Notes: generated from the letters alone by a model not told the origin. Positions 26,138 to 35,939 are shown, numbered from the stretch's first letter. The stretch is DNA of 64,000 nucleotides from Poseidonibacter parvus (GCF_001956695.1 NZ_CP019070.1:248001-312000), one strand, 5' to 3'. A program made the numbers and translations.

Positions 26138-27406
26138 ATGAAAAATGAAAAAAGATTAAAAATTGCAGTACTAGGTGCTGGTATTAGTGGTTTAGGAAGC
26201 GCATATTTATTAAGTAGAAAACATGATGTAGATTTATATGAAAAAGAGAATAGACTTGGAGGTCATGCAAGAACTACACAAGTTAGTGAAAATGGTAAGA
26301 CTTTTGGAGTTGATACAGGTTTTTTAGTTTTTAATCATGAAACATATCCATTACTTACAAAACTTTTTAAAGAGCTTGATGTAAAAATTGAAAACAGCGA
26401 TATGAGTTTTGCCTTTTGGAATAAAAAAACTAACCTAGCTTATAATGGTGAATCATTAAGAGGAATGTTTTTTCAAAAGAAAAACCTTTTTTCATACTCA
26501 CACTTGAAAATGATAAGTGATATTTTAAAATTCAATAAAAAAGCTAATAATGATTTAGATACAGATCATGCTGATTTAGATTTAACTTTAGGAGAGTATT
26601 TAAAAGATTACTCTTACTTTTTTAAACAAAGATATATTATTCCAATGGGTGCTTCTATTTGGTCAACTCCTAGTGAAAAAATGAATGAATTTCCTGCAAG
26701 AACTTTTTTACATTTTTTTAAAAACCATGGACTTTTAGGTGTTGATACACAACATCAGTGGTTAACAGTAAGTGGTGGTTCAATCAACTATGTAAATAAA
26801 ATTTCAGAATTTATCTCTGGAAAAATTATAAAAAATAGTGATGTAATATCAGTTGAAAGAGAAGATGATGAAGTAGTACTTGTTCACGAAGATAATAGCA
26901 GATCAGTTTATGACAAAGTGATTTTCGCAATGCATGCACCTGATGCTTTAAAGTTAATTGATGAACCGACAATTGATGAGTTAAATATTCTTTCATGTTT
27001 TGAATATAAAGAAAACAAAGCACTTTTACATAATGATACAAAAGCTTTGTACCCAAATAAAGATGTATATGCAGCTTGGAATTATAAAACAAATGAGAAA
27101 GATGATAATAAAACAGATGAAAATGTAACACTATCTTATTGGATAAATAGATTACAAAATTTAAAATCAGAAAAAGAGTATTTTGTATCATTAAATGAGA
27201 CACAAAAAATTGATAAGGTTATAGAAGAAATATCATACGAACATCCACAATTTGATGTAAAAGCAATTGATGCTCAAAGTAAAAGAAATGTAATAAACGG
27301 TAAAAACAATACATATTTTGCAGGAGCATATTGGAGATATGGATTCCATGAAGATGGTTTGTATTCTGCTAATACAATTGCCCAAGAGTTTGGATGTGAG
27401 TTATGA
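26138..27406 (+). CDS. FAD-dependent amine-oxidase-like protein (COG2907)
   Basis: A 422-residue flavoprotein. The FAD dinucleotide-binding motif AVLGAGISGLGSAYLL lies near residues 10-25, with LYEKENRLGGHARTT just after; a C-terminal FAAGAYWRYGFHEDGL closes the FAD site. COG2907 proteins nearly always sit next to DUF1365 and CFA-synthase genes, as here. Related flavoproteins act as fatty-acyl desaturases in furan-fatty-acid synthesis, so an acyl-chain oxidation role is plausible but not shown. It overlaps DUF1365 by four bases. Confidence 0.84.
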   Translation: MKNEKRLKIAVLGAGISGLGSAYLLSRKHDVDLYEKENRLGGHARTTQVSENGKTFGVDTGFLVFNHETYPLLTKLFKELDVKIENSDMSFAFWNKKTNLAYNGESLRGMFFQKKNLFSYSHLKMISDILKFNKKANNDLDTDHADLDLTLGEYLKDYSYFFKQRYIIPMGASIWSTPSEKMNEFPARTFLHFFKNHGLLGVDTQHQWLTVSGGSINYVNKISEFISGKIIKNSDVISVEREDDEVVLVHEDNSRSVYDKVIFAMHAPDALKLIDEPTIDELNILSCFEYKENKALLHNDTKALYPNKDVYAAWNYKTNEKDDNKTDENVTLSYWINRLQNLKSEKEYFVSLNETQKIDKVIEEISYEHPQFDVKAIDAQSKRNVINGKNNTYFAGAYWRYGFHEDGLYSANTIAQEFGCEL

Positions 27407-28143
27407 GTCACAAGTTTCAAGAAGGAATAATTTATCATAAAAGAGTAAGTCCAAAAAAACATGAGTTTAAATATAAGTTCTTTATGCTTGATATTGATAT
27501 GAATGCTTACGAAAAACTTGATAATAAATATTTCTCAAAAAATAGCTTTAATCTTTTTTCTTTTAACACAAAAGATCACTTTGGTGCAAGTGATGATTTT
27601 AGAGTAAATATAAAAGAGATACTAAATAAATACTCTATTGAAGCTACACAAAAAATGAGATTTATAACACTACCTAGTATTTTAGGATATGTTTTTAATC
27701 CTATTAGTGTGCTTATTCTTTTTGAAAAAGATACACCAACACACATGATTGCTGAGGTTCATAATTATAATGGTGGAAGGGTTATTTATCCAGTAAAATT
27801 AGAATCAAAAGATAATAAACATTTTAAAGGTGTAGGGCTTAAAGATATGTATGTATCTCCTTTTTTCCAAAGAGATGGAAGATATGAGTTTTCATTAATA
27901 TATGAAGCAAATCAGTTTTCATTAGGCATAAATCTTTTTGAAAATGATAAAAAAATGTTGAATTCAACATTTGTAGGAAAATCAAGAGTTTTTAATGAAG
28001 TAAATGTTCTGTCACTATTTTTCTCTCATACACTTTTAACTGTATGGGTAGTTACTAGAACGTTATGGCAAAGTTTAAAACTTAAATTAAAAGGCTTAAA
28101 ATTTAATAAGCCAACAGCACAAGACCAAGTAAGGAGGGCATAA
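27403..28143 (+). CDS. DUF1365 family protein
   Basis: A 246-residue COG3496/DUF1365 protein: GIIYHKRVSPKKHEF at the N-terminus, then LPSILGYVFNPISV and EVHNYNGGR, all family hallmarks. The biochemical role is unknown. The fixed neighbourhood (flavoprotein, CFA synthase, DUF3833) implies a shared membrane-lipid pathway, probably acting on phospholipid acyl chains. It ends two bases before the CFA gene, with AAGGAGG at its end serving as the next ribosome site. Confidence 0.88.
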   Translation: MSHKFQEGIIYHKRVSPKKHEFKYKFFMLDIDMNAYEKLDNKYFSKNSFNLFSFNTKDHFGASDDFRVNIKEILNKYSIEATQKMRFITLPSILGYVFNPISVLILFEKDTPTHMIAEVHNYNGGRVIYPVKLESKDNKHFKGVGLKDMYVSPFFQRDGRYEFSLIYEANQFSLGINLFENDKKMLNSTFVGKSRVFNEVNVLSLFFSHTLLTVWVVTRTLWQSLKLKLKGLKFNKPTAQDQVRRA

Positions 28144-28145
28144 TA

Positions 28146-29372
28146 ATGAAGACTTTATGGAATAAACTAGGGGATAAGTATTTATCAAAAATCACTCAAG
28201 GAACTTTAGAAGTAGTTTACAGTGATGGTAGTACAAAAATATATGGTAATAACCAAGAACCAAAAGCAAAACTTGTTTTAAATAATGCAGATTTGTTTAG
28301 ACGATTGACATTATTTGGAGATATTGGTTTTGCTGAATCTTATATGGATAAAGATTTTGAATGTGATGATTTAACTGCATTAATCAAAATAGGTATTATT
28401 AATTCTGAATCACTTGAAACTAAAAGTGAAGATGCAAAGAAATTCTCACTTCATAATTTATTCCCAGTTATGAATAAAATAAAGCATTCATTAAGAAAGA
28501 ACTCTAAAACTAGGTCTGCTAAAAATATTCAAGAGCATTATGATTTATCAAATCAATTCTTTGAACTATTTTTAGATGATACAATGATGTACTCATCAGC
28601 TGTTTTTGAAAAGCCAGATGAACCACTTTTTGAAGCACAAAAAAGAAAAATTGATATTTTAGCAAAGAAATTAAATCTTAAAAAAGGCTCAAAAGTATTA
28701 GAAATTGGTTCAGGTTGGGGTGCTATGGCTATGCATTTAGTAAAAGAGTATGGTTGTGAAGTTACAACTTTAACACTTTCAAAAGAGCAAAAAAAGCTAT
28801 GTGAAGGTAGATTCAAAGAGCATAATATTGAAGAGTCTGTAGATGTAATATTAAAAGATTATAGAGATATGCAAGGGCAGTTTGATGCAGTAATTGCAGT
28901 TGAAATGTTCGAAGCAGTGGGGCGTGAGTATTTTGATGTGTTCTTTAAAAAATGTGAAGAGCTATTAAATCCTCATGGAATTTTAGTGATGCAAATTATT
29001 ACAATGCCTGATCAAAGATACTCTTCATACTGTAAGGGAACTGATTTTATTCAAAAGTATATTTTCCCAGGTGGTCATCTTCCAAGTGTTGGAAAAATAC
29101 TAGATGTTACAAGTAAAAATACAAAATTAAACCTTCTTCATATGGAAGAATACACAGAACATTATGCAAAAACTTTAAATGTTTGGCATGAGAACTTTAA
29201 CCAAAAATTAGAAGAAGTAAAAAACTTAGGTTTTGATGAGTACTTTATTAGAATGTGGAAAATGTATCTTTGTTATTGTGAAGCTGGATTCTTAACAAGA
29301 AATATTAATCTTGTTCAAGTTGCTTTTACAAGATATCAAAACGTTGCATTAAATCAAGGTTTAGTTGCATGA
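28146..29372 (+). CDS. cfa: Cyclopropane-fatty-acyl-phospholipid synthase family methyltransferase
   Basis: A 408-residue SAM-dependent enzyme that adds a methylene or methyl group to unsaturated phospholipid chains. The SAM site VLEIGSGWGAMAM lies at about 184-196; YDLSNQFFELFLDDTMMYSSA upstream and EMFEAVG and FIQKYIFPGGHLPS downstream are characteristic. The clustered type (with DUF1365) may act as a methyltransferase in furan- or branched-lipid synthesis rather than a plain cyclopropane synthase; sequence alone does not decide. AAGGAGGG precedes its ATG, and it overlaps the next gene by four bases. Confidence 0.91.
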   Translation: MKTLWNKLGDKYLSKITQGTLEVVYSDGSTKIYGNNQEPKAKLVLNNADLFRRLTLFGDIGFAESYMDKDFECDDLTALIKIGIINSESLETKSEDAKKFSLHNLFPVMNKIKHSLRKNSKTRSAKNIQEHYDLSNQFFELFLDDTMMYSSAVFEKPDEPLFEAQKRKIDILAKKLNLKKGSKVLEIGSGWGAMAMHLVKEYGCEVTTLTLSKEQKKLCEGRFKEHNIEESVDVILKDYRDMQGQFDAVIAVEMFEAVGREYFDVFFKKCEELLNPHGILVMQIITMPDQRYSSYCKGTDFIQKYIFPGGHLPSVGKILDVTSKNTKLNLLHMEEYTEHYAKTLNVWHENFNQKLEEVKNLGFDEYFIRMWKMYLCYCEAGFLTRNINLVQVAFTRYQNVALNQGLVA

Positions 29373-29911
29373 AACTAAAATTTCTTTCATTAACTATTAT
29401 TACAAGTATTATTTTTATAATATTCATAGGATGTTCAAAAATGCAAATAGAAGACTTTACAAATAAAAGCCCTGAATTTATTCCACAAGAATATTTCAAA
29501 GGTAAATTACGAGCTTATGGTTTAGTAAAAGACAGAAGTGGAAAAATTATCAGAACTTTCAAAGGTGAACTTGAAGGTTCTTGGGATGAAAATGGCATTG
29601 GTACTTTAGATGAAAAATTTGTATATGATGATGGAGAAAAACTAACTAGAGTTTGGAAATTAAAACCAACAGGCAAAAAAACTTTTGATGCAACAGCAGG
29701 AGATATAATTGGAACTGCAAAAATGATTGCTAATGGAAATACTGTAATGATTGATTATGTTATGGAAGTACCTTATAATGACAGTACTATTAATATCTCT
29801 GTAAAAGATTGGCTTCACTTACAAGATGATGGAGTAATAATAAATCACTCAAAAATGAAAAAGTTTGGCTTTACTGTTGGTGAGCTAGTTATTACCATCA
29901 TCAAAGATTAA
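29369..29911 (+). CDS. DUF3833 lipoprotein
   Basis: A 180-residue protein with a lipoprotein signal (about 1-21, IIFIGCS lipobox), then the DUF3833 body: FTNKSPEFIPQEYFKGKLRAYG near the start and GSWDENGIGTLDEKF, YVMEVPYND later. The fold is probably lipocalin-like. Its job is unknown, but it regularly ends this operon type in other bacteria, so it may carry or sense the modified lipid at the envelope. Confidence 0.85.
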   Translation: MKLKFLSLTIITSIIFIIFIGCSKMQIEDFTNKSPEFIPQEYFKGKLRAYGLVKDRSGKIIRTFKGELEGSWDENGIGTLDEKFVYDDGEKLTRVWKLKPTGKKTFDATAGDIIGTAKMIANGNTVMIDYVMEVPYNDSTINISVKDWLHLQDDGVIINHSKMKKFGFTVGELVITIIKD

Positions 29912-29950
29912 AAATACTAAAGTATCAAATAAGAATAGAAGGGTATTAAA

Positions 29951-30307
29951 ATGAAAGCAATAATATTTATAGCACATGGAAGCAAAAAAGACAAATCAAA
30001 TAATGAGTTTAAAGCCTTAGTTGAAAATATTTCAAAGAATGTTAAAACTTATGAATTGAAAAAAGCAGCTTTTTTGGAATTAGCAAGCCCAAGTATTGAA
30101 GAGACTGCATTAGAGTTTATAAAAAAAGGTGCAAAAGATATATCTTTTTACCCATTCTTTTTAAATTCGGGAAAACATGTATTAATTGATTTACCTGAAA
30201 TAATCGATGGATTAAAAAAAGAGTACAAAGATATTAACTTTACACTATTAGAACATTTTGGAAAATCAAAAAGAATTGAAGAGATTATACTAAGTGATAT
30301 TGAATAG
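29951..30307 (+). CDS. CbiX/SirB-type chelatase or cobalamin-related protein
   Basis: A 118-residue single-domain protein of the CbiX family: FIAHGSKKDKSN at the start with the metal-binding His near residue 9, PSIEETALEF in the middle and FFLNSGKHVLIDLPEI with a second His. Short CbiX proteins insert cobalt, nickel or iron into sirohydrochlorin. It is not overlapped with DUF3833 (39-base gap), and no island operator precedes it, so it may be read through. Tetrapyrrole chemistry agrees with the presence of hemH in the island. Confidence 0.78.
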   Translation: MKAIIFIAHGSKKDKSNNEFKALVENISKNVKTYELKKAAFLELASPSIEETALEFIKKGAKDISFYPFFLNSGKHVLIDLPEIIDGLKKEYKDINFTLLEHFGKSKRIEEIILSDIE

Positions 30308-30312
30308 ATAGT

Positions 30313-30338
30313 ATAAACTGACATTTTTTCACTACTAA
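30313..30338 (+). promoter_or_regulatory. Island operator site 3 (flavoprotein/UbiB operon)
   Basis: ATAAACT, GACAT (30320-30324), six bases, ACTACTAA (30331-30338), then about 17 bases to TAAAAT. The strongest match to site 1 in the window (21 of 26). Confidence 0.75.
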
Positions 30339-30380
30339 TGTTTATTTAAAAGTAATAAAATAAAACAAAAAAGTGGAAAA

Positions 30381-31325
30381 ATGAAAATAGCAATTATCGG
30401 TGCAGGTTTAAGTGGATGTAATGTTTATAAAAACCTAAAACAACAAAATCATGATATTACAATATTTGAGAAATCAAGAGGTACAGGTGGGAGACTTAGT
30501 ACTAAATATATTGATGATAAATTCATAGACCATGGAACACCTTTTATAAATACTAGAAATTATAAATCTGCAAACTTTTTAGATTTCTTAGATAAAAAAG
30601 TTACACAAAATACTCTAAGAAATATTGATAAAAAATACTACCCTACAAACGGAATCAACAAATTATGTTCATCTTTGATTAATAAAAAAGATTTAATTAC
30701 AAATACTAGAATAACTAATGCAAAATTAATTAATCAAAAATGGACTTTAACAGATAATACGAATACTATATATGATGATTTCGATTTTGTAGTTTTTACA
30801 ATTCCTGCTACACAAATTTTAGAAAATGATTTTGATTTAGATGAAGATACAAAAGAACAATTACAAAATATTTCATATGCTCCAATGGCTAGCTTGATTT
30901 GCTATACAAATAATACAAACACTAAAAAAATTAAAAATCAAGACCTAAATAAAAGTGAACTTTTTTACAAAGTTATAGATAATTCAACAAAATATGATTA
31001 TGAAGATTTTGAAAGTTATGTATTTCATCTAAATAAAGATTTTGTTTTAGAAAATATGAATTTAGAAAAGAATGAATTATTTGAATTAATTCATCAAAAA
31101 ATCTCAAAAGAGTTTGATATTAATTTAAAAGAAGATTTCAATGTTGTTGAACATTTTTGGAAATTTGCTTTTGCAAAAGAGCAACTTGAAAAAGATTTTA
31201 TTTTAAATAAAGAAAAATCTTACGGGATTTGTGGTGATTATTTCAATGGTATTAATTTAGAAGCTACCTATCAAAGCTCTTTAAAGATATCAGATGAAAT
31301 AAATTCAATTTATAAAAAAGGATAG
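30381..31325 (+). CDS. Renalase-like FAD/NAD-dependent oxidoreductase (COG3380)
   Basis: A 314-residue flavoprotein. The FAD motif IAIIGAGLSGCNVY covers residues 2-15 and FEKSRGTGGRLST follows; FVVFTIPATQIL and the C-terminal GICGDYFNGINLEATYQSS match the COG3380/renalase group, which oxidises reduced nicotinamide isomers in better-studied members. These proteins are frequent in photolyase/CFA clusters. First gene behind operator 3; it is four codons' width or less from the next gene. Confidence 0.85.
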   Translation: MKIAIIGAGLSGCNVYKNLKQQNHDITIFEKSRGTGGRLSTKYIDDKFIDHGTPFINTRNYKSANFLDFLDKKVTQNTLRNIDKKYYPTNGINKLCSSLINKKDLITNTRITNAKLINQKWTLTDNTNTIYDDFDFVVFTIPATQILENDFDLDEDTKEQLQNISYAPMASLICYTNNTNTKKIKNQDLNKSELFYKVIDNSTKYDYEDFESYVFHLNKDFVLENMNLEKNELFELIHQKISKEFDINLKEDFNVVEHFWKFAFAKEQLEKDFILNKEKSYGICGDYFNGINLEATYQSSLKISDEINSIYKKG

Positions 31326-31328
31326 AAA

Positions 31329-31598
31329 ATGTTAACAGAATTAATGAATACAGTAATAGGTGCAAAAATAGCAGCAGAAGAAAAAATGAAAACAGATTTA
31401 AAAGCTTTAAAAAAAGATGGAAAAATGAAAAAGTGTGATTTTAAAAAGCATATAAAAGAAATAGAAAAAAAAGGTAAAAAAGAACATAAAGAGCTTAAAA
31501 AACATGTAAGGTCTATGATGAAAGAGATAATCAATGAACTAGGACTTGCTACTAAAAAAGATTTAAAAAGATTAGAGCAAGAATTAAAAAAGAAATAA
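31329..31598 (+). CDS. Small lysine-rich phasin-like protein
   Basis: An 89-residue, very basic, wholly helical protein with about one third lysine. The C-terminal ELGLATKKDLKRLEQEL is like the end of phasin-family proteins, where a short coiled coil mediates oligomerisation. A matching gene often stands next to an AarF/UbiB-type gene. There are no polyhydroxyalkanoate genes in the window, so a granule role is not supported. Spacing to the flavoprotein gene is three bases. Confidence 0.75.
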   Translation: MLTELMNTVIGAKIAAEEKMKTDLKALKKDGKMKKCDFKKHIKEIEKKGKKEHKELKKHVRSMMKEIINELGLATKKDLKRLEQELKKK

Positions 31599-31617
31599 TT
31601 AGACAAAAGGATATGTT

Positions 31618-33156
31618 ATTAAATATTATTCATTATTAAGAATCTATAGGGTTTTTACATTTTTATTAACTGTTTATTTAGTTATAAAAAAGAAAGATAG
31701 CTTTTTATTTTTAAAGCCTTTGAAACCTCAAAGATTAAAAAATACTATTGTTAAATTAGGAGCTAGTTTTATAAAACTTGCACAAGTTCTAGCTACTAGA
31801 TCTGATTTTTTTTCACAAGATTATTTAGATGAGTTAAAGAACTTACACGATCAAATTCCTCCTATGCAAAAAGATGATTTTGAAGAAATTTATAACATAG
31901 CTTTTAAAGATAAAGATATTTTTACAAGTTTTGAAAATACACCAATTGCATCTGCATCTATTGGACAAGTACATAAAGCGTACTTAAAAAATGGAAAAAA
32001 AGTAGCAGTTAAATTAAGAAGAAAAGGTATAAAAGAGCAAGTATTAGCAGATATTAAAATAATCAGTTTTTTTAATACTTTATTTAAACCATTATTTTCT
32101 TCATATACAAAAAATTCTATTGAAGCAGTAATTTCAGAGTTTTCAAAAATGATTGTAGAAGAAGTTAGTCTTAATCAAGAAATGAAAAATCTAAAGACTT
32201 TCAAAAAAACTTATAAAGATCAAAATGTAAGATTTCCAAAAGGCTACGCAAAACACTCATGTGACGATGCTTTAGTTATGAGTTTTGAAGAAGGTTTTAG
32301 ATTTGATGATAAGGAAAATATTCTAGGTAATAATATAGATTTTAAAGCAATTATTGCAAACCTAGTAGATTTCTATACTACTCAAATGCTTATCAATGGA
32401 TACTTTCATGCAGATCCTCATCCTGGTAATTTACTTGTGAATAAAAAAGGTCAATTAATACTTTTAGATTTTGGAATGGTTAAAACTGTACCAAATGATA
32501 AAAGAATAGCTATTATTGAGCTTATAAAAGCTGCTAACGAGCAAGATTATGACACATATATAAGTGCAAGTAAAAAACTAGGAACTATTGCTTATGAAGC
32601 TCCTAGTTCAGAGTTAGCGGAATTTACTGCAAAAATGTTTGATATTTTCTCAAATGATAATTTGGATAGTGAATCAATGCAAAAACTAGCTTTTGAAGTA
32701 TTAGAAAGCACAAGAGATTTACCTTTTAAGTTACCAAGTGATGCTATTTATATTTTAAGAGTTAGTGCAATTGTTGAAGGATTAGGAACTACATATATAG
32801 AAAACTTTAATGGTGTAAAAGATATTTTACCAATACTTACAAAAAATCTTCCAAAAGCATTGGGTGCAAAAGAGTCAATATCACAAACAATAACAGAAGA
32901 GATCAAGGACTTGCCTTTTATTGTAAAAGATTTGAAAACAGTTATTAAAAAGGCTAGTGAAGGGACTTTAGAAGTTGAAGTATCAAATAACCAAGTAGAG
33001 TATATTACAAACACTACAAGAAAACTTATAAAATCTTATGTAATATCTCTAGGACTTATTTTTTCTTCAATGTTCTATTTATTGTATGGTTTTGAACCAA
33101 AAGAAGTCGCGATTGGGCTTTTTGCTTTAGGATTTGCAAGGTTATTATACAAATGA
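31618..33156 (+). CDS. AarF/UbiB (ABC1) family kinase-like protein, probable ATT start
   Basis: An atypical protein-kinase-like protein of the UbiB/COQ8 group, linked to quinone synthesis. Present are LGASFIKLAQVLATRSD, the KxGQ-like ASASIGQVHKA, AVKLRRKG, the catalytic-loop GYFHADPHPGNLLV and the metal-binding LLDFGMV; two membrane segments end the protein. The frame is open from 31603 and encodes a family-like N-terminus (YYSLLRIYRVFTFLL), but its first ATG/GTG/TTG is TTG 31720, which would delete that region. AAGGA at 31607-31611 is ideally spaced for ATT at 31618, so I start there. TTG 31720 is the conservative alternative. Confidence 0.82.
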   Translation: MKYYSLLRIYRVFTFLLTVYLVIKKKDSFLFLKPLKPQRLKNTIVKLGASFIKLAQVLATRSDFFSQDYLDELKNLHDQIPPMQKDDFEEIYNIAFKDKDIFTSFENTPIASASIGQVHKAYLKNGKKVAVKLRRKGIKEQVLADIKIISFFNTLFKPLFSSYTKNSIEAVISEFSKMIVEEVSLNQEMKNLKTFKKTYKDQNVRFPKGYAKHSCDDALVMSFEEGFRFDDKENILGNNIDFKAIIANLVDFYTTQMLINGYFHADPHPGNLLVNKKGQLILLDFGMVKTVPNDKRIAIIELIKAANEQDYDTYISASKKLGTIAYEAPSSELAEFTAKMFDIFSNDNLDSESMQKLAFEVLESTRDLPFKLPSDAIYILRVSAIVEGLGTTYIENFNGVKDILPILTKNLPKALGAKESISQTITEEIKDLPFIVKDLKTVIKKASEGTLEVEVSNNQVEYITNTTRKLIKSYVISLGLIFSSMFYLLYGFEPKEVAIGLFALGFARLLYK

Positions 33157-33404
33157 AAAAATTAAAATTAGAATTAAATGAAGACGATAAAAATAGATTA
33201 ATACAAATGGCATGGCAAGATAGAACTACTTTTGATGCAATTAAAAGAGAGTTTGGTCTTAGTGAAAATCAAGTTAAAAATGTAATGAGAACACTTATTT
33301 CAAAACCTGCATATAATAGATGGAGAAAAAGAGTTCATAATCGTAAAACAAAACATGAAAAGAAAGTTGAATATAAACCAATTAGATTTCAAGGGCCTTG
33401 GTAG
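33153..33404 (+). CDS. TIGR03643/DUF2805 family protein
   Basis: An 83-residue basic helix-turn-helix-like protein: IQMAWQDRTTFDAIKREFG, then LSENQVKNVMR and YNRWRKRVHNRKTKH, all family hallmarks. It is probably a nucleic-acid binder, and members are typically found beside photolyases or cryptochromes. Function is unproven. It overlaps the UbiB-like gene by four bases and ends the operon. Confidence 0.86.
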   Translation: MKKLKLELNEDDKNRLIQMAWQDRTTFDAIKREFGLSENQVKNVMRTLISKPAYNRWRKRVHNRKTKHEKKVEYKPIRFQGPW

Positions 33405-33695
33405 AAATTTTTCTTTATTTGTTCCGTAATCCTTTAAGGTTTGTGGAATTTTATAGTTTTTACTTTTTGAACACTTTGTGGAACAGGGAAAGCTCGTAAT
33501 AGCTGACTATGTTCAAAATATAAGAGAATTTGAAACATTTAAATTGTAAGACGGTAACTTTTTATTACAAAATATCATGTAATATAATTAGAATTAATCT
33601 ATTCTTAATTGAAAAAAATAGATAATTTATAAACAATAAATCAAAAAATAATAAATATAATCTTGTTAAACTATTAAAAAAAATGGAGTATTAAA
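33405..33695. other. Intergenic region, 291 bp, no gene seen
   Basis: AT-rich, with a TTTGTGGAA direct repeat about 36 bases apart (near 33440 and 33476). I see no ORF with a ribosome site, no RNA gene and no clear terminator. It must contain the promoter for the MCP gene at 33696, but no convincing -35/-10 pair stands out. Confidence 0.4.
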
Positions 33696-35939
33696 ATGTT
33701 TTCAAATCTAACAATAAAAGGTAAACTTTTTATATCTGCCGGTATATCAATTTTTGGACTTCTAGGACTACTTATACTTTTCTATTTTTCTGCACTAAAA
33801 ATTGAATCGCTAGAAACTGGTAAACAATATATTGAGACCTTAAAAGCTGATATGTTGATGCTAAGAAGAAATGAGAAAGATTTTATTCTTAGAAAAGATT
33901 TGAAATATCTTGATAAATTTAATAAAAATGTAGTAGTACTCCATAAAAATGTTAATAGCCTAATTACTAATTTAGATGAAAATAATATTAATAATGCGAA
34001 AGTAAAAGATTTTAGTAAAATCATTAATTCTTATAAAGAAGATTTTAAAACTTTTGTAAAAAAACAAGAGCATATTGGAGTAAATGAAAAATCAGGTTTA
34101 TATGGTAGCTTAAGAGCAAGTGTTCATAAAGTACAAGAGAGTACAAAAAAATCTGGAAATTATGAACTTTTATCTATCGTTTATGACTTAAGAAAACAAG
34201 AAAAAGATTTTATGCTAAGACGAAATCTTAAATATGTAGATAAGTTTAATAAAAAAATAGATGATTTACTTTCAAAAGAATCTTTGATAAATAGCAATAC
34301 AAAAGATAGTTTATTATCCTATAAAAAAGATTTTCTTAATTTAGTTAAAGAAGAAGAAGCAATAGGTCTAAATAATAAACTAGGTCTTCAAGGAAAAATG
34401 CGTGCTACTGTTCATAAAACTGAAACTATTTTAAAAGCTACTGTTATAGAAGTAGCTAAAATTGTTGATGAAAAAGTTTACTTCCTAGAAAAGATGATTG
34501 TTTTTTTAGGATTAGCATTTACTATAGTAATTGCACTTATATCTTATTTTACTGCAAATAACATAGTAAAAAGTGTAACTACATTTAGAGATAGTTTATT
34601 TAGTTTCTTTGATTATTTAAATAGAAAAGTTGATACAGTAAAACTATTAGAAATAAAAGGAAATGATGAAATAGCTCAAATGGGATCAATTGTAAATGAA
34701 CAGATTCAATCTATAGAAAATAATCTAGAACAGGATAGATCTCTTATAAACAATACGATATTAACTTTAAAAGAGTATGAACAAGGAGACTTCAGCCTTA
34801 AAATTACTTCTAATTCATCAAATCCTGAATTAAATGAACTAGTGACTATTATAAATAATATGAGTGTTAACTTAGAGAAAAATATTGATGATATTTTAGA
34901 AGTTATGAAATCATATTATGCTTCAAATTATACTAAACAAATATCAACGGTAGGAAAGAAAGCACATTTAGAAAAGCTGTCATTGGGTGTAAATGATTTA
35001 GGAAAAAGTATCTCTGAACTTTTAAAAAAATCTCTTGAGATAGGTTTTACTTTAGATAATTCATCTGATATTTTAATAGAGAATGTACAAATACTAAATG
35101 ATTCTTCAAATTCTGCAGCTACTTCACTTGAAGAGACTGCAGCTGCACTTGAAGAGATTACAAGTACAATCATAAGTAGTAATGAAAGTATTACTCAAAT
35201 GAGTATCTATGCAAAAGATTTAAATTCTGCTGCTATACAAGGTCAAGAAGATGCTTCCAATACAAGTACTTCTATGGATACTATTACTAAGCAAGTTACT
35301 TTAATTAATGAAGCTATCTCGATTATTGATCAAATTGCCTTCCAAACAAATATCCTATCACTAAATGCAGCAGTTGAAGCTGCTACAGCTGGTGAAGCTG
35401 GTAAAGGATTTGCTGTTGTTGCACAAGAAGTAAGAAACCTTGCAAGTAGATCAGCAGAAGCTGCTAAAGAGATTAAAGATTTAGTTGAGAATGCTACAAT
35501 CAAAGCAGATGAAGGTAAAAAGATTAGTGCTAAAATGATTGAAGGTTATAATTCATTATTAGAGAATATAGAAAAGTCAACTAAAAAAATTGATGAGATT
35601 TCACATTCAAGTAAAGAACAACAAAGTGGAATTACACAAATAAATGATGCTATTAATCAGTTAGACCAACAAACACAACAAAATGCATCAATTGCTTCAA
35701 AAACAAATGAAATTGCAAAAGACACTGATAGTGTTGCAAAAATGATTGTATCTGATGCTAATAGTAAAGAGTTTATTGGTAAAGATGAAATTAAAATTGT
35801 AAAAAAAGAAATAAAAACTACACCAATAAATTTAGCTCCAAAAATTAAAGTGAAAAAAGAAAAGATTATGAGTTCATCATTATCAAATAAAACAATTACA
35901 CCTCAAGATGACAAAGAAGATGAATGGGAGAGTTTTTGA
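33696..35939 (+). CDS. Methyl-accepting chemotaxis protein with HBM-type sensor and CheR-tether tail
   Basis: A 747-residue chemoreceptor: membrane segment (about 10-32), periplasmic helical bimodular domain (about 35-250), second membrane segment (about 265-287), HAMP-like linker, and a long cytoplasmic signalling domain whose hairpin tip is [20 protein letters not shown]. The sensor has two related modules, each with an RR(N/Q)EKDF(I/M)LR-like helix, the HBM signature seen in receptors for organic acids. The C-terminus DEWESF fits the xWxxF pentapeptide that tethers CheR/CheB. Ligand unknown. It stands alone. Confidence 0.9.
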   Translation: MFSNLTIKGKLFISAGISIFGLLGLLILFYFSALKIESLETGKQYIETLKADMLMLRRNEKDFILRKDLKYLDKFNKNVVVLHKNVNSLITNLDENNINNAKVKDFSKIINSYKEDFKTFVKKQEHIGVNEKSGLYGSLRASVHKVQESTKKSGNYELLSIVYDLRKQEKDFMLRRNLKYVDKFNKKIDDLLSKESLINSNTKDSLLSYKKDFLNLVKEEEAIGLNNKLGLQGKMRATVHKTETILKATVIEVAKIVDEKVYFLEKMIVFLGLAFTIVIALISYFTANNIVKSVTTFRDSLFSFFDYLNRKVDTVKLLEIKGNDEIAQMGSIVNEQIQSIENNLEQDRSLINNTILTLKEYEQGDFSLKITSNSSNPELNELVTIINNMSVNLEKNIDDILEVMKSYYASNYTKQISTVGKKAHLEKLSLGVNDLGKSISELLKKSLEIGFTLDNSSDILIENVQILNDSSNSAATSLEETAAALEEITSTIISSNESITQMSIYAKDLNSAAIQGQEDASNTSTSMDTITKQVTLINEAISIIDQIAFQTNILSLNAAVEAATAGEAGKGFAVVAQEVRNLASRSAEAAKEIKDLVENATIKADEGKKISAKMIEGYNSLLENIEKSTKKIDEISHSSKEQQSGITQINDAINQLDQQTQQNASIASKTNEIAKDTDSVAKMIVSDANSKEFIGKDEIKIVKKEIKTTPINLAPKIKVKKEKIMSSSLSNKTITPQDDKEDEWESF

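Noticed and set aside
26826-27203. Histidine- and leucine-rich minus-strand ORF inside the COG2907 gene
   Set aside because: Composition is a reflection of AT-rich codons on the other strand; no ribosome site or known family.
33405-33695. Repeat TTTGTGGAA in the intergenic region as attachment site or origin
   Set aside because: Only two short imperfectly placed copies, no integrase and no replication genes nearby.
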